From Mesotoga sp. UBA6090 (lineage in GTDB: Bacteria > Thermotogota > Thermotogae > Petrotogales > Kosmotogaceae), in assembly GCF_002435945.1 (NCBI RefSeq), contig NZ_DIXC01000040.1, forward strand, positions 1-64,000: a stretch of DNA of 64,000 bases. Reading direction: 5' to 3'. Under the pieces are notes generated by a model that ran no database searches, was not told where the DNA came from, and worked only from the letters and a program-made list of their open reading frames with translations. The translations under genes and the position numbers were made by a program. Every line of letters begins with the position of its first letter. The stretch's first letter is position 1. Below, in pieces: positions 26,964 through 35,643 of this stretch.

Positions 26964-28094
26964 ATGTTAACTCTGTTTAAGAACGTTCAGGTATATGCTC
27001 CAGAACCTCTCGGAAGGAAAGACATTCTGATTTCTGGAGAGAGGATTGTCGAAATCGATGAAGGGATTGATGAATCGGCCGTGCGGTCGCTCAGCGGAGA
27101 TGTATTCGACCTGGGTGAGTCGTATGCGGTTCCCGGATTTGTTGACGGACACGTGCATCTAATTGGGGGAGGCGGAGAAGGAGGCTTTTCGACAAGAACT
27201 CCTGAAGGTTCTGCACAGCAATTCGCCGAAGTCGGTACTACCACAGTTGTCGGAATGTTGGGCACCGATGGTGTTACCAGAGAGCACGCTTCGTTGCTTG
27301 CAAAGGTTAGGGACTTCCGAAACTCCGGGATAGATTCTTACATGCTGACAGGCTCTTACAGATACCCTTTGATGACGCTAACGGGGGATGTCATGAGGGA
27401 TATTGTATTCATTCCCGAGATAATCGGCGTGGGTGAGGTGGCCGTCTCGGATCATAGAAGCAGCAACCTTAGTTCCACAGAGCTTCAGAGATTTGCTATG
27501 GACGCGCGTGTGGCCGGAATGCTTTCCGGCAAGGCTGGAGTGACCGTCCTGCATCTTGGAGATGGTCAGGAGAAGCTTAAACCTCTTTATGAAGCAGTTG
27601 CCGACGGAACTCTTAATCCCCGACAGATTATCCCTACGCACATCTGTCGATCGGAGGAACTCTTAAGTCAGGGTATCGACTGGGTGAGCAACAAGGGCGG
27701 ATATATTGACATCACTGCCAATGAACACAGCACACACCTGGTTCTAAAAGACATCTACAGCAAGAAGATCAGATTCGACAGGATCTGTGTCTCTTCTGAT
27801 GGCCTCGGTTCTCTTCCCAGATTCGATGAAGAAAAGAATCTGGTCGGGATAAGGTCGGCTCCGGTCGATACTCTTTTGAAGACCTTCACAACATTGGTCA
27901 AAGACAGAGGTCTTCCTGTACATGAAGCTTTGAAGCCGTTTACAGCAAACCCGGCTGCATTCTATCATCTTCAGAAAAAGGGAATTGGACTGCTCAAGAG
28001 GGGAGGCTCTGCAAACATCTTATTCATTGATCGGGATTTCCAGATAGTCGAAGTAATTTCCAGTGGAAGATCAATTTTGGAAAACAGGGGATGA
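26964..28094 (+). CDS. iadA: Isoaspartyl dipeptidase (beta-aspartyl peptidase)
   Basis: 376 residues; ATG follows the upstream TAA without a gap, with GGGGAGG just before. Amidohydrolase that removes N-terminal isoaspartate from damaged peptides. Motifs match IadA: VDGHVHLIGGGGEGGFSTRTPE (H-x-H metal site), GVGEVAVSDHRSS, GVTVLHLGDG, THICRSEEL and SSDGLGSLP. Coupling to an S41 peptidase suggests a peptide-degradation unit. Confidence 0.95.
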   Translation: MLTLFKNVQVYAPEPLGRKDILISGERIVEIDEGIDESAVRSLSGDVFDLGESYAVPGFVDGHVHLIGGGGEGGFSTRTPEGSAQQFAEVGTTTVVGMLGTDGVTREHASLLAKVRDFRNSGIDSYMLTGSYRYPLMTLTGDVMRDIVFIPEIIGVGEVAVSDHRSSNLSSTELQRFAMDARVAGMLSGKAGVTVLHLGDGQEKLKPLYEAVADGTLNPRQIIPTHICRSEELLSQGIDWVSNKGGYIDITANEHSTHLVLKDIYSKKIRFDRICVSSDGLGSLPRFDEEKNLVGIRSAPVDTLLKTFTTLVKDRGLPVHEALKPFTANPAAFYHLQKKGIGLLKRGGSANILFIDRDFQIVEVISSGRSILENRG

Positions 28095-28099
28095 TCGGT

Positions 28100-28597
28100 G
28101 TGAAACTCTGTGCAGTATATTACAGTAGATCTGGTTCGACAAAGAAAATTGCGGAAAACTTTGCCGATTCTGTTGGTGCAAAGCTTTTCAAACTTGAAGA
28201 TGAAAAGCCAGGGAAATCGATATCCGGGTTCTCTGCGCTGCTTGGCCTGGGAAGTCCTTTGAAAGAACCTCTTCCAGATGTCGGCGGTTTCGAGTTCTTG
28301 GTGCTGCTAACTCCAATTTTCGCCTGGCATCCTTCATCTCAGATGAATACCTTTGTCAACAAGGCCGATTTGAAAGGCAAGAGTGTGTTCCTAGTAGGTG
28401 TAGGAGCCGGTGAGAAAAATAAGAAAGCTCTAAAGAGATTCTCCGCAAAAGCTGAAAAGGCCGGTGCGAATGTAGTCGGGACGAAAAACTTCAAAGGATT
28501 ACAGATGAAACAGGATTTGAAGGAGGTTGAATCTAATCTTATAGAAAGCGGGAAACAACTAGCCGGAACCATCGAAAGACTAGTGCAAAAGATCTAG
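28100..28597 (+). CDS. Flavodoxin
   Basis: 165 residues from GTG 28100 (CAGGGGATG upstream); an ATG at 28091 overlapping the iadA stop is the alternative. FMN phosphate loop YYSRSGSTKKIAENFA, then LVLLTPIFAWHPSSQMNTFV and VFLVGVGAGEKNKKAL. Electron-transfer or flavin-reductase role. Its 3' end overlaps a decayed mntP-like gene on the other strand by 4 nt. Confidence 0.88.
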   Translation: MKLCAVYYSRSGSTKKIAENFADSVGAKLFKLEDEKPGKSISGFSALLGLGSPLKEPLPDVGGFEFLVLLTPIFAWHPSSQMNTFVNKADLKGKSVFLVGVGAGEKNKKALKRFSAKAEKAGANVVGTKNFKGLQMKQDLKEVESNLIESGKQLAGTIERLVQKI

Positions 28598-28830
28598 TGG
28601 AGATGTTCGAAGAGAATTTTTGTGCCAATCGAGATCAACACAATCCCTCCGACTGCTTCCATCAATTTACCGAGTTTCTGACCTGGTCCCTGTCCGCCCG
28701 TTATACCTAGAGCGGATAGCATGCCGTTATGAATGCCGTCATTACAGCAGTGAGAAGTCGACTTCCTTGCGTTTTCAGTACATGCTTTTGAGGTCCCAAC
28801 ACAAGCGACACAGACAATTCAACTGGAACG
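28594..28830 (-). pseudogene. Remnant of a manganese efflux pump gene (mntP-like)
   Basis: The reverse strand reads LSALGITGGQGPG and QKLGKLMEAVGGIVLI followed by SIGTKILFEHLH and a stop, a typical MntP C-terminus. Just upstream, in another frame, is LLTAVMTAFITA, the preceding helix, so at least one frameshift separates them. The N-terminal half is not recognisable. MntP-type pumps export Mn2+. No intact frame remains. Confidence 0.75.
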
Positions 28831-29009
28831 GGTCCTCGGTAATCCGTTCTCTCCAGCGGAGTTCTCGCTCAACGATTTCTCTCAGCATTTATACCAATAG
28901 GTAAAAGACTGCTTAAGAGCGAATGGACTCATCTGGATGAGAAATCGCAAAAGGCTGAGGGTGTTATCATTGAAGAAAGGAATACAATGTGGTTCGGAGG
29001 ATCGTAGGT

Positions 29010-29631
29010 ATGGAACTCATCTACGGAACAAGAAACCCGGCTAAAGTGATGAGCATGAGGAAGATGCTTTCCGGATTGTATATGCAGTTAAGAGGTTTAT
29101 GTTCATCCAAGCATCTTCCAATTGTCGAAGAGATCGGATCAAGTCCGCTCGACAATGTTCGAGCAAAGGCGGAAACTTACTACCGCTTCATCGGCAGACC
29201 TACGTTTGCTTGTGATTCCGGGCTTTTCGTTGAAGAACTTGATTCTGAACTTCAGCCGAGAGTGAAGTTCAGAAGGCTGGGTGACAAGCCTTTGAATGAT
29301 GAGGAGATGATCAACCACTAAAGGAACTCTCAGCTGAACTCGAGGGCTATCAGTGACTCATTATAGAAACACCATCTTTCTTATCTTGAGCGACGATCAG
29401 AAACGCTGGCTGATGGATGACACGATTGAAGAGACGTTTTATCTTGTGAGCAGACCTCAACCGGCAAGAGTTGAAGGTTTTCTTCTGAATTCGCCCTCTG
29501 TAGATATTCAGTCTGGTAAGTACTTTGTTGATCTCACCGACGAAGAAAGATCCAGTGCTTGTCACTGTCGTAATGGCTTCAGGAACTCCTTCAGCGAAGC
29601 AATCCGTTCATTTGGAGATGAGCATTCTTGA
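29010..29631 (+). pseudogene. Broken RdgB/Ham1-like non-canonical purine NTP pyrophosphatase
   Basis: From ATG 29010 the first frame reads MELIYGTRNPAKVMSMRK, SSPLDNVRAKAETYYRF, FACDSGLFVEEL and stops at 29319-29321 in DEEMINH. The following KELSAELEGYQ is in another frame and THYRNTIFLILSDDQ in a third; PQPARVEGFLLNSPSVDI and QSGKYFVDL then continue to 29631. Together they cover the whole RdgB-like family length, so two frameshifts have broken a once intact gene that would have cleansed dITP/XTP. Confidence 0.8.
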
Positions 29632-29699
29632 ACAGCAATGTCGTAATCCCGTAGTTTATGTTATGTCGTTAAACAGTAAAGTATTGAGGGGAGGACAAA

Positions 29700-30518
29700 A
29701 TGGCTTACAAAACAATTAATGGAACTCGACTTTATTATGAGATCCGAGGGAACGAAGAAGGGAAAAGAACGGTCGCCTTTTTCAATGGAGTTATGGCTTC
29801 TGCAAACAGCTGGTCGCTTCAGACGGGTGTCTTTGAGAAATTCGGGTACAAGATTCTCCTTCACGATTTCAAGGGCCAGCTTCTCTCGGAAAAACCTGAG
29901 GGTCCCTACACTTTCGAAGAACATGCTCAAGAAGCCTATCTTCTCATGAAGGAGCTTGGTATCGATGAAGTACACATTATCGGTACTTCTTACGGCGGAG
30001 AAGTTGCCCTAAGGTTTGCGATAGATTTTCCGGACACCGTGAAATCGATTTCGGTCATCGATTCGGTAAGCGAGCTCGACGAAGTTCTCAAGCTTTTTGT
30101 TAGAGGTTGGAAGAATGCAGCCAAAGGTGGAAATCCAAAGAAGTTCTTCTGGGACATGGTGCCGACAATCTATGGTGATTCCTTCATTAGAAACAACTTG
30201 AAGATGCTTGAAGAGAGAGCGATGTCCCTTGAAAAAGTCAATTCCGATTACTTTGAAGGCCAGATTGCCCTATATGAAACTTTTTTGGGGGACGTTTACA
30301 TGACTGACCTGCTCGAGAGAATTAGCTGTCCAACCCTTGTAGTCTGCGGGGAAGAAGATATTCTGAAGCCCAGAAAGTTTTCCAAGATTATAGCCGATCG
30401 AATCCAGAAGGCCGAGTTTGCAGTAATTCCCGATAGCGGCCATGTGACGATATTTGAAAAGCCGGATGTGTTGAACAGCATGCTCTTGGGTTTCATCATG
30501 AAGAACTCTGATTTCTGA
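29700..30518 (+). CDS. Alpha/beta hydrolase
   Basis: 272 residues, ATG after GGGGAGGAC. Alpha/beta-hydrolase fold with nucleophile elbow GTSYGGEV (Ser), acid in VVCGEEDILKP and His in IPDSGHVTIFEKP. No signal peptide. Related proteins are esterases, lactonases or C-C hydrolases; the substrate is unknown. Converges on the P-type ATPase gene with a 27-bp gap. Confidence 0.88.
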   Translation: MAYKTINGTRLYYEIRGNEEGKRTVAFFNGVMASANSWSLQTGVFEKFGYKILLHDFKGQLLSEKPEGPYTFEEHAQEAYLLMKELGIDEVHIIGTSYGGEVALRFAIDFPDTVKSISVIDSVSELDEVLKLFVRGWKNAAKGGNPKKFFWDMVPTIYGDSFIRNNLKMLEERAMSLEKVNSDYFEGQIALYETFLGDVYMTDLLERISCPTLVVCGEEDILKPRKFSKIIADRIQKAEFAVIPDSGHVTIFEKPDVLNSMLLGFIMKNSDF

Positions 30519-30545
30519 GTCGAAGTCGTCTTTAAGATATCGCAA

Positions 30546-33227
30546 TCAGTTATGCGTCTTTTTTCTCTGAAACGCCTTGAAAAGCTCCATTACTATCAGC
30601 AAAGGCGTCGCACATGCCAGCAAAATAAGCCACTGCGAAATCGAAACCGGAGAAACTCCGAGCAGATTCTGGAATAAGGAAGTGTTCATCGCAAGCAGAT
30701 GAAGTCCATGTGCTGCAAAGACTCCGAAAATGAGAATGTAGTTTCTGCTAAGGGGTACTCTAAAGGCTGACTCAGTTTCTGATCTACAGTTGAAAACATG
30801 AACGTTCTGCATCAGGACTAAGAGGAGAAGAAGCAAGTTTCTTGCATAGCCTTCTTCCATTCCTGAAGCCAGAAGCACCATCCAGGCAACAAAAGCGATA
30901 AGTCCCATCGAGAACCCTGACAAAATCGTCTCTCCAATCATCAGTCGGTCGAAAATACCCTGGTCGGTTCTTCTTGGTGGCTTCCGCATGACTCCGGGCT
31001 CGCCTTTTTCGAAGGCTAGAGCAACATCTTGAATTCCGTTGGTAACAAGATTCAACCAAAGAATCTGGACAGCAACCAATGGGAGAGGAACGTTGAACAG
31101 CACGGCAAGAACAAATAGCAGGAGTTCCGCAGCGCCCGTAGATATTAGCAGGTAGATCACTTTGCGCACATTTGCGAACGCGAATCTACCTTCCTCTATT
31201 CCCGATACTATTGAAGCGAAGTTGTCATCTGTTATGATTATCGAACCGGTATCTTTGGCAACATCCGTACCTGACCCCATTGCTACGCCAATGTTCGCCC
31301 TTTGCAGTGCTGGCGCGTCATTTACACCGTCACCCGTAACTGCTACGAAGTGTCCTTCTCTCTTCAGCGCTTCAACAATATGAAGCTTCTGGACAGGAGA
31401 TACTCTTGCAAAGACAGTAGAAGAAAGGCATAGGTCAGTGAACTCCTTACCTTCGTGGTCGCCGGCGTTCTCCAGATCCTTGCCGGTAACAACCTTGTCG
31501 TTTGCTGCGATGATTTTGAGTTCTTTTGCAATTGCCAAGGCCGTGGACGGGTGATCTCCGGTTATCATGATGACCCTAACTCCCGCCTCCTGGCTTTCTC
31601 TCACTGCATCTTTGACTTCAGCTCTCAGTGGATCTATGAATCCAACGAGCCCGATGAACACAAGATCGTTGATCTCCTCAATCTCAACATCCTCATTTTC
31701 CACTTTCCCTGAAGCAAAGGCCAACACTCTGTACCCGTCTTCAGCTAATGAAAGTGCTTTTGCTTCAATCGCTTTACTGTCGAGTTTATCGTTGCCTCCA
31801 TTGTCATTCAACATGGTTTTGCATTTCACGAGGATCGTCTCGGTTGCGCCCTTCATAGCACAAATCGTCCTTCCTTCTTCTTCATAAAAGGCTGCAGAGT
31901 ATCTGTTCTCCGATTCGTACGGAACTTCTCTTAGAACCCGAGTCTCTTCGCGAAGTGACTTTGGCGAAAGTCGCGATTTGTAAGCCATCGAAAGAAGAGC
32001 AACATCCATAGCGTCGCCACTTTGATGCCACTGATCGTTCGTCTTTTCAAGAGTGCCTTCATTCGCGACGACAGAGATTTTTATTAATTCCTTCAGAGCT
32101 TTCGGAATCTCATGATCGATTCCCTGAAACTGCCCTTCGTCGTTGTATCCCTCGCCAGTTATCTCATATTCCTTTCCAGAAGCAAGTTTCACCAATCTGG
32201 CGGTTTGCTGATTTACAGTTAGCGTCCCAGTTTTGTCACTCGCAATAACCGTGCAACTTCCCAGGCTCTCAACTGCTTCGAGCTTCCTAACAATCACGTT
32301 CCTTTTTGCCATCCTGCTTGTTGCGACCGAAAGGGCAACAGTCAAAGCAACGGGAAGCCCCTCGGGTATGGCAGAAACGGAGAGCGCCACGGCGAGAAAG
32401 AAAACGTCAGACAGAGGGTATCCCTGAAGAAGTCTGATGAGAGCGAATCCAGCCGCCGCAACTAGTACTATATACGCGATCCTACGCGTAAATTTCTCCA
32501 TTCTTATTACAAGAGGGGCTTTTCCTTGCTCGGCCCCGGTAACTACTTCTGCAATCTTTCCGATCTCAGTGTTTCTGCCTGTTGCAATTACAACCCCTTT
32601 TGCTCGACCCGTTATTACTGTTGAACCGGCAAAAGCCAGATTCTTTCGATCGCCAATCTCAAGATCTTCATCCAGTTGATCTGTGTTTTTCTCAACTGTG
32701 GTAGATTCGCCTGTGAGAAATGATTCGTCGCAAGAGAGATTGTTCGTTTCTATCAACCTGATGTCGGCAGACAGCCTATCGCCCGATTCGGCAAGAATGA
32801 TGTCCCCAGGCACTAATTCCTTCGAGTTCACTTTTCTGGTCTCCCCGTTGCGTATTACTCTTGATTCTTCTTTCATGATGTTCAGCAGAGCCTCAGCGCT
32901 CTTCTCGGCCTTGTATTCTTGAGTTGTTCCGAGTATTGCATTCAAGATCACAACAGCAAGTATGAAGATAGCATCATCGGGTTCGCCAATTACTATGGAA
33001 ATGAAGCCGGCAATTAGAAGAATGTAGATCAAGGGATCCTTGAACTGTGAGAGAACTATCTGCAGAATAGTGACGGGTTTCTTCTTCGGAAGTTCATTTG
33101 GGCCGAACTTACTTAACCTCTCTGTCGCTTCTTCTGATGAGATTCCCTGCTTCGAACTGTCCAAATTCTGGAGTGTTTCTTCTACCGAAAGCTTATACCA
33201 TTTTGTGTTCTCAGAACTCTTCTGCAT
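30546..33227 (-). CDS. P-type cation-transporting ATPase (PMR1/SERCA-like, P2 type)
   Basis: 893 residues from ATG 33227 (AGGGGGAAATA upstream). Order: N-terminal cation ATPase domain, actuator TGES (FLTGESTTVEK), TM4 PEGLPVALTVA, phosphorylation site DKTGTLT, nucleotide domain, hinge TGDGVNDAPAL, six C-terminal helices. TM4 PEGLP suits Ca2+/Mn2+ or Na+ pumps. In TM6 the sequence is NLVTNGIQDVALAFE, with Asn where SERCA has the Ca2+ ligand Asp, so the transported ion is uncertain. Inner-membrane, monocistronic. Confidence 0.92.
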   Translation of the reverse strand: MQKSSENTKWYKLSVEETLQNLDSSKQGISSEEATERLSKFGPNELPKKKPVTILQIVLSQFKDPLIYILLIAGFISIVIGEPDDAIFILAVVILNAILGTTQEYKAEKSAEALLNIMKEESRVIRNGETRKVNSKELVPGDIILAESGDRLSADIRLIETNNLSCDESFLTGESTTVEKNTDQLDEDLEIGDRKNLAFAGSTVITGRAKGVVIATGRNTEIGKIAEVVTGAEQGKAPLVIRMEKFTRRIAYIVLVAAAGFALIRLLQGYPLSDVFFLAVALSVSAIPEGLPVALTVALSVATSRMAKRNVIVRKLEAVESLGSCTVIASDKTGTLTVNQQTARLVKLASGKEYEITGEGYNDEGQFQGIDHEIPKALKELIKISVVANEGTLEKTNDQWHQSGDAMDVALLSMAYKSRLSPKSLREETRVLREVPYESENRYSAAFYEEEGRTICAMKGATETILVKCKTMLNDNGGNDKLDSKAIEAKALSLAEDGYRVLAFASGKVENEDVEIEEINDLVFIGLVGFIDPLRAEVKDAVRESQEAGVRVIMITGDHPSTALAIAKELKIIAANDKVVTGKDLENAGDHEGKEFTDLCLSSTVFARVSPVQKLHIVEALKREGHFVAVTGDGVNDAPALQRANIGVAMGSGTDVAKDTGSIIITDDNFASIVSGIEEGRFAFANVRKVIYLLISTGAAELLLFVLAVLFNVPLPLVAVQILWLNLVTNGIQDVALAFEKGEPGVMRKPPRRTDQGIFDRLMIGETILSGFSMGLIAFVAWMVLLASGMEEGYARNLLLLLLVLMQNVHVFNCRSETESAFRVPLSRNYILIFGVFAAHGLHLLAMNTSLFQNLLGVSPVSISQWLILLACATPLLIVMELFKAFQRKKTHN

Positions 33228-33436
33228 TATTTCCCCCTGCATAAACTGGAATTCGCACTTCCTGGTTTGGAGAAGGCCCTCGAAAGAACTGACCTCAGCT
33301 GATTGGGTTTTCGAAATACTTAGCTCGAGGCCGATCTGGAGGTTTCTTCTGATCAGTGCTATTGTTTAGTTCTAGAGATGGATACACTCACGTTCACTCC
33401 AAACGAAACGACTTCATATGTTGAGGCCCTTCCTTA

Positions 33437-33933
33437 TCAATAATATCTGGATGGAGGTTTTTGTTTGCTGTATGAAGCTATATCCATTTTTTCCCCCGTT
33501 CTATCGTTTCCAGAATGAGTTGCTGCAAATACCCTTCTGTCATCTTTCTCCCAGACTCCAAAAGAAACTTGCTGCATAGGGAGATCATCTCTTAGATTGA
33601 TTCTCATTCTCGTCCTCGTTGGAACGCCGAATAACCTGTGAAATTGTATTTGCGAAAACAAACTACAAAAAATCTTCAGGAATATCTCCGGTCGATCCAC
33701 CAGTTGGAAGAACCCCAGTATTTGGAAAATGATTTGACTATCAAAGTTTCAATTCTCACATAGTCTGTTCTGTCAGATACTCTCACTTTGATCCCTCCAA
33801 AAAGTGTTGGAAGAGTTAGAGGATACGAATACTTAGAATTATACCATTGACACAATTCCAACTGGTTTTCAGGCGCTAGAACTCCTAGGTCTTCCAAATA
33901 GAATGACCGGGTAAACCCGGCCATTCTCCACAC
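33437..33933 (-). pseudogene. Possible decayed gene of unknown family
   Basis: Two overlapping reverse frames (33676-33933 and 33437-33700) together give a continuous-looking product: the first ends KYWGSSNWWIDRRYS and the second restarts in the next frame at DRPEIFLKIFCSLF. The segment LPTLFGGIKVRVSDR is weakly like the C-terminal module of TIGR03437 surface proteins. No ribosome binding site. It lies at the edge of an island of broken genes, so I treat it as a likely relic. Confidence 0.3.
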
Positions 33934-33962
33934 ACAGTATTACGTAATACGTCTTGCTGAAG

Positions 33963-34367
33963 TCAGTACTGTATTGCTCTTGGCAGCTTCTTAGCCTGTT
34001 CTATCCAGTTAAGAACCTGCTTCTTAGCTGGAAGTTTTCGCACAAGCTTCTTAGCCCCATTTACTTCTACTATCTTTTCATATAGGTTATCACCGTTTCT
34101 CTTAGAAAGTTCTGGCACCGTGTCGACTCCGGCGGCTTCAAGAAGCTCGGAGTATTCCCCCCCGATTCCTTTGATTCTCATCAAGTCTGCGTGATTCACC
34201 CAGGTAAGGATAGTCTCTTCAAGAATATCGGTTTTCTTAGCAAGTTCAGCCCGTGCTTTCTTTGTTGCGCAGGTCTTCAGAAGAGCCTCGATTGAATTTA
34301 CACCCGCATCCTTGAGTTTCTTTTCAAATACCGGTCCGATTCCTTCAACAATAGTAAGCTTTGCCAT
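33963..34367 (-). CDS. DUF4332 protein with helix-hairpin-helix repeats
   Basis: 134 residues, ATG with GGGAGGAAT upstream. Two helix-hairpin-helix-like motifs: TIVEGIGPVFEKKLKDAGV and RIKGIGGEYSELLEAAGVD, as in DUF4332. Such modules often bind DNA non-specifically, but the role of small stand-alone members is unknown. Intact, although neighbours on both sides are decayed. Confidence 0.85.
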   Translation of the reverse strand: MAKLTIVEGIGPVFEKKLKDAGVNSIEALLKTCATKKARAELAKKTDILEETILTWVNHADLMRIKGIGGEYSELLEAAGVDTVPELSKRNGDNLYEKIVEVNGAKKLVRKLPAKKQVLNWIEQAKKLPRAIQY

Positions 34368-34448
34368 CCAAATTCCTCCCTTCTATTTGTGCTATTTCTA
34401 AAATCCTGTATTGCGGATACTGACTGATCGTCAGTAGAAATTGTCGAA

Positions 34449-34982
34449 TTATTTCTTAAAGCGCTTTCCAAAGAAACTACCGGCATCATCGAGAAAACTA
34501 CCGGCTTTATCCTTGTCCAGCAAATCAGTCGTCTTTCACATCATGCCGCCACTGTTGCTGTTAGCTGCGATATTACTAAGAAAACTATCGATTCCCGATG
34601 AATCGACATTGCTTTTCCTCTTCTCATTTCCCAGTGCTGCCAGAAGCAAAGGCGCTATCTGTGAAAGAATTCCGGAATCCACGTCTTTCTTTTGCTTCTG
34701 GAAAATGTGGCTCAGAATCCTCTGCCCTTCGCTCCTGTCAGAATTTCAAATGACGAATTTCACGTTATCAAAGCTTTCATCTTGATGCTTATCCAGAGCT
34801 CTGTTTAGTGATTCGGCTCCTTCTTTGGTAGAGGAGTTTCGTACGAGCCCCTGCGATAGTGCTGGCAGTCCCAGCTGAGTTACCTTCTGTACCTTGTCTG
34901 GAGTAGTTCCAACAGACTTCGCAACCATTGAAGATGTTTCCTCGTCATTTAGCTTTTCCGATATCATATCGAATAAGCTCAT
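34449..34982 (-). pseudogene. DUF937 family gene with two in-frame TGA codons
   Basis: From ATG 34982 (AAGGAGAAGATCG upstream) a single frame of 177 codons runs to TAA at 34449-34451, interrupted only by TGA at 34746-34748 and 34536-34538. The product follows the DUF937 pattern throughout: MSLFDMISEKL, GTTPDKVQKV, LPALSQGLVRN, GAESLNRALDKHQD, then QRILSHIFQKQ, LSQIAPLLLAALGNEK, and a LLDKDKAG tail ending FFGKRFKK. No frameshift is needed. DUF937 proteins are small, of unknown function. The simplest reading is a young pseudogene; readthrough is a less likely alternative. Confidence 0.75.
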
Positions 34983-35636
34983 CGATCTTCTCCTTTGAAA
35001 ACTCTGTAACATCTACTTTATTATACTTCTTCGTTTCAAAAAGTAAGATCATAAGCGAGCCTCAATCTAATTAACGAAATAACTATTCTTAATGAAGTTA
35101 CGGTTGAAATCTCTTTCGTAAAGAGACTTGCTATTATTGCTGAAGCGAGTGGCTTCCTAAGGAAGAGACAGTATTCTCTATTGCCTAATCATCGTTAGGC
35201 AACGGAAATTGGGGAGCACTTACGAGCAGTTGACTTCACTCCGAAGAAAGGGATATGCTTTGATGAAGAAAGACGCAAGACTAATTGCAGAACTATCAGT
35301 ACTCAGCCTTTCCCTTTTGGTAATAGTCTCGCAGTTATCACTTTCTAAAGGACCTTCTGATGCCATCGCTCAGTTCAGCTACTACACGTTGCAGACTAAC
35401 CTTATCATCCTAGTAGTTGCGTTTGCAAATATCGTATTCGACGGAAGACGCCAAGAGTCACCTGGAGCCGACGAAATATTACAAATCTTGACCGGTGGGT
35501 CAGTGCTATGAATAATGGTCACGATGACTGTTTCCATTTTCTTCTTTCGGGCTCTACCGCCCCGAAGGGCTGGCTTTGATGGCAAATAACCTGTTGCACT
35601 ATATTATACCGTCAGCGCGATAATTTGCTGGTTGCT

Positions 35637-35643
35637 GCTTAAA
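35637..35643. repeat. Target-site duplication of the IS, left copy
   Basis: GCTTAAA; identical copy at 37582-37588 directly after the right inverted repeat. Confidence 0.75.

Noticed and set aside
28620..28904. 94-residue plus-strand frame
   Set aside because: The opposite strand carries the recognisable mntP remnant; this frame is its shadow.
29353..29631. Separate 92-residue gene
   Set aside because: It is the C-terminal half of the broken RdgB-like gene in a shifted frame and has no ribosome binding site.
34449..35511. UGA recoding (as Trp or selenocysteine) to explain TGA in the DUF937 and Pr6Pr genes
   Set aside because: Many intact genes in the window end in TGA at the expected place (for example thrS, ade and the sugar permeases), and the Pr6Pr gene has additional frameshifts. 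No SECIS-like element was seen.
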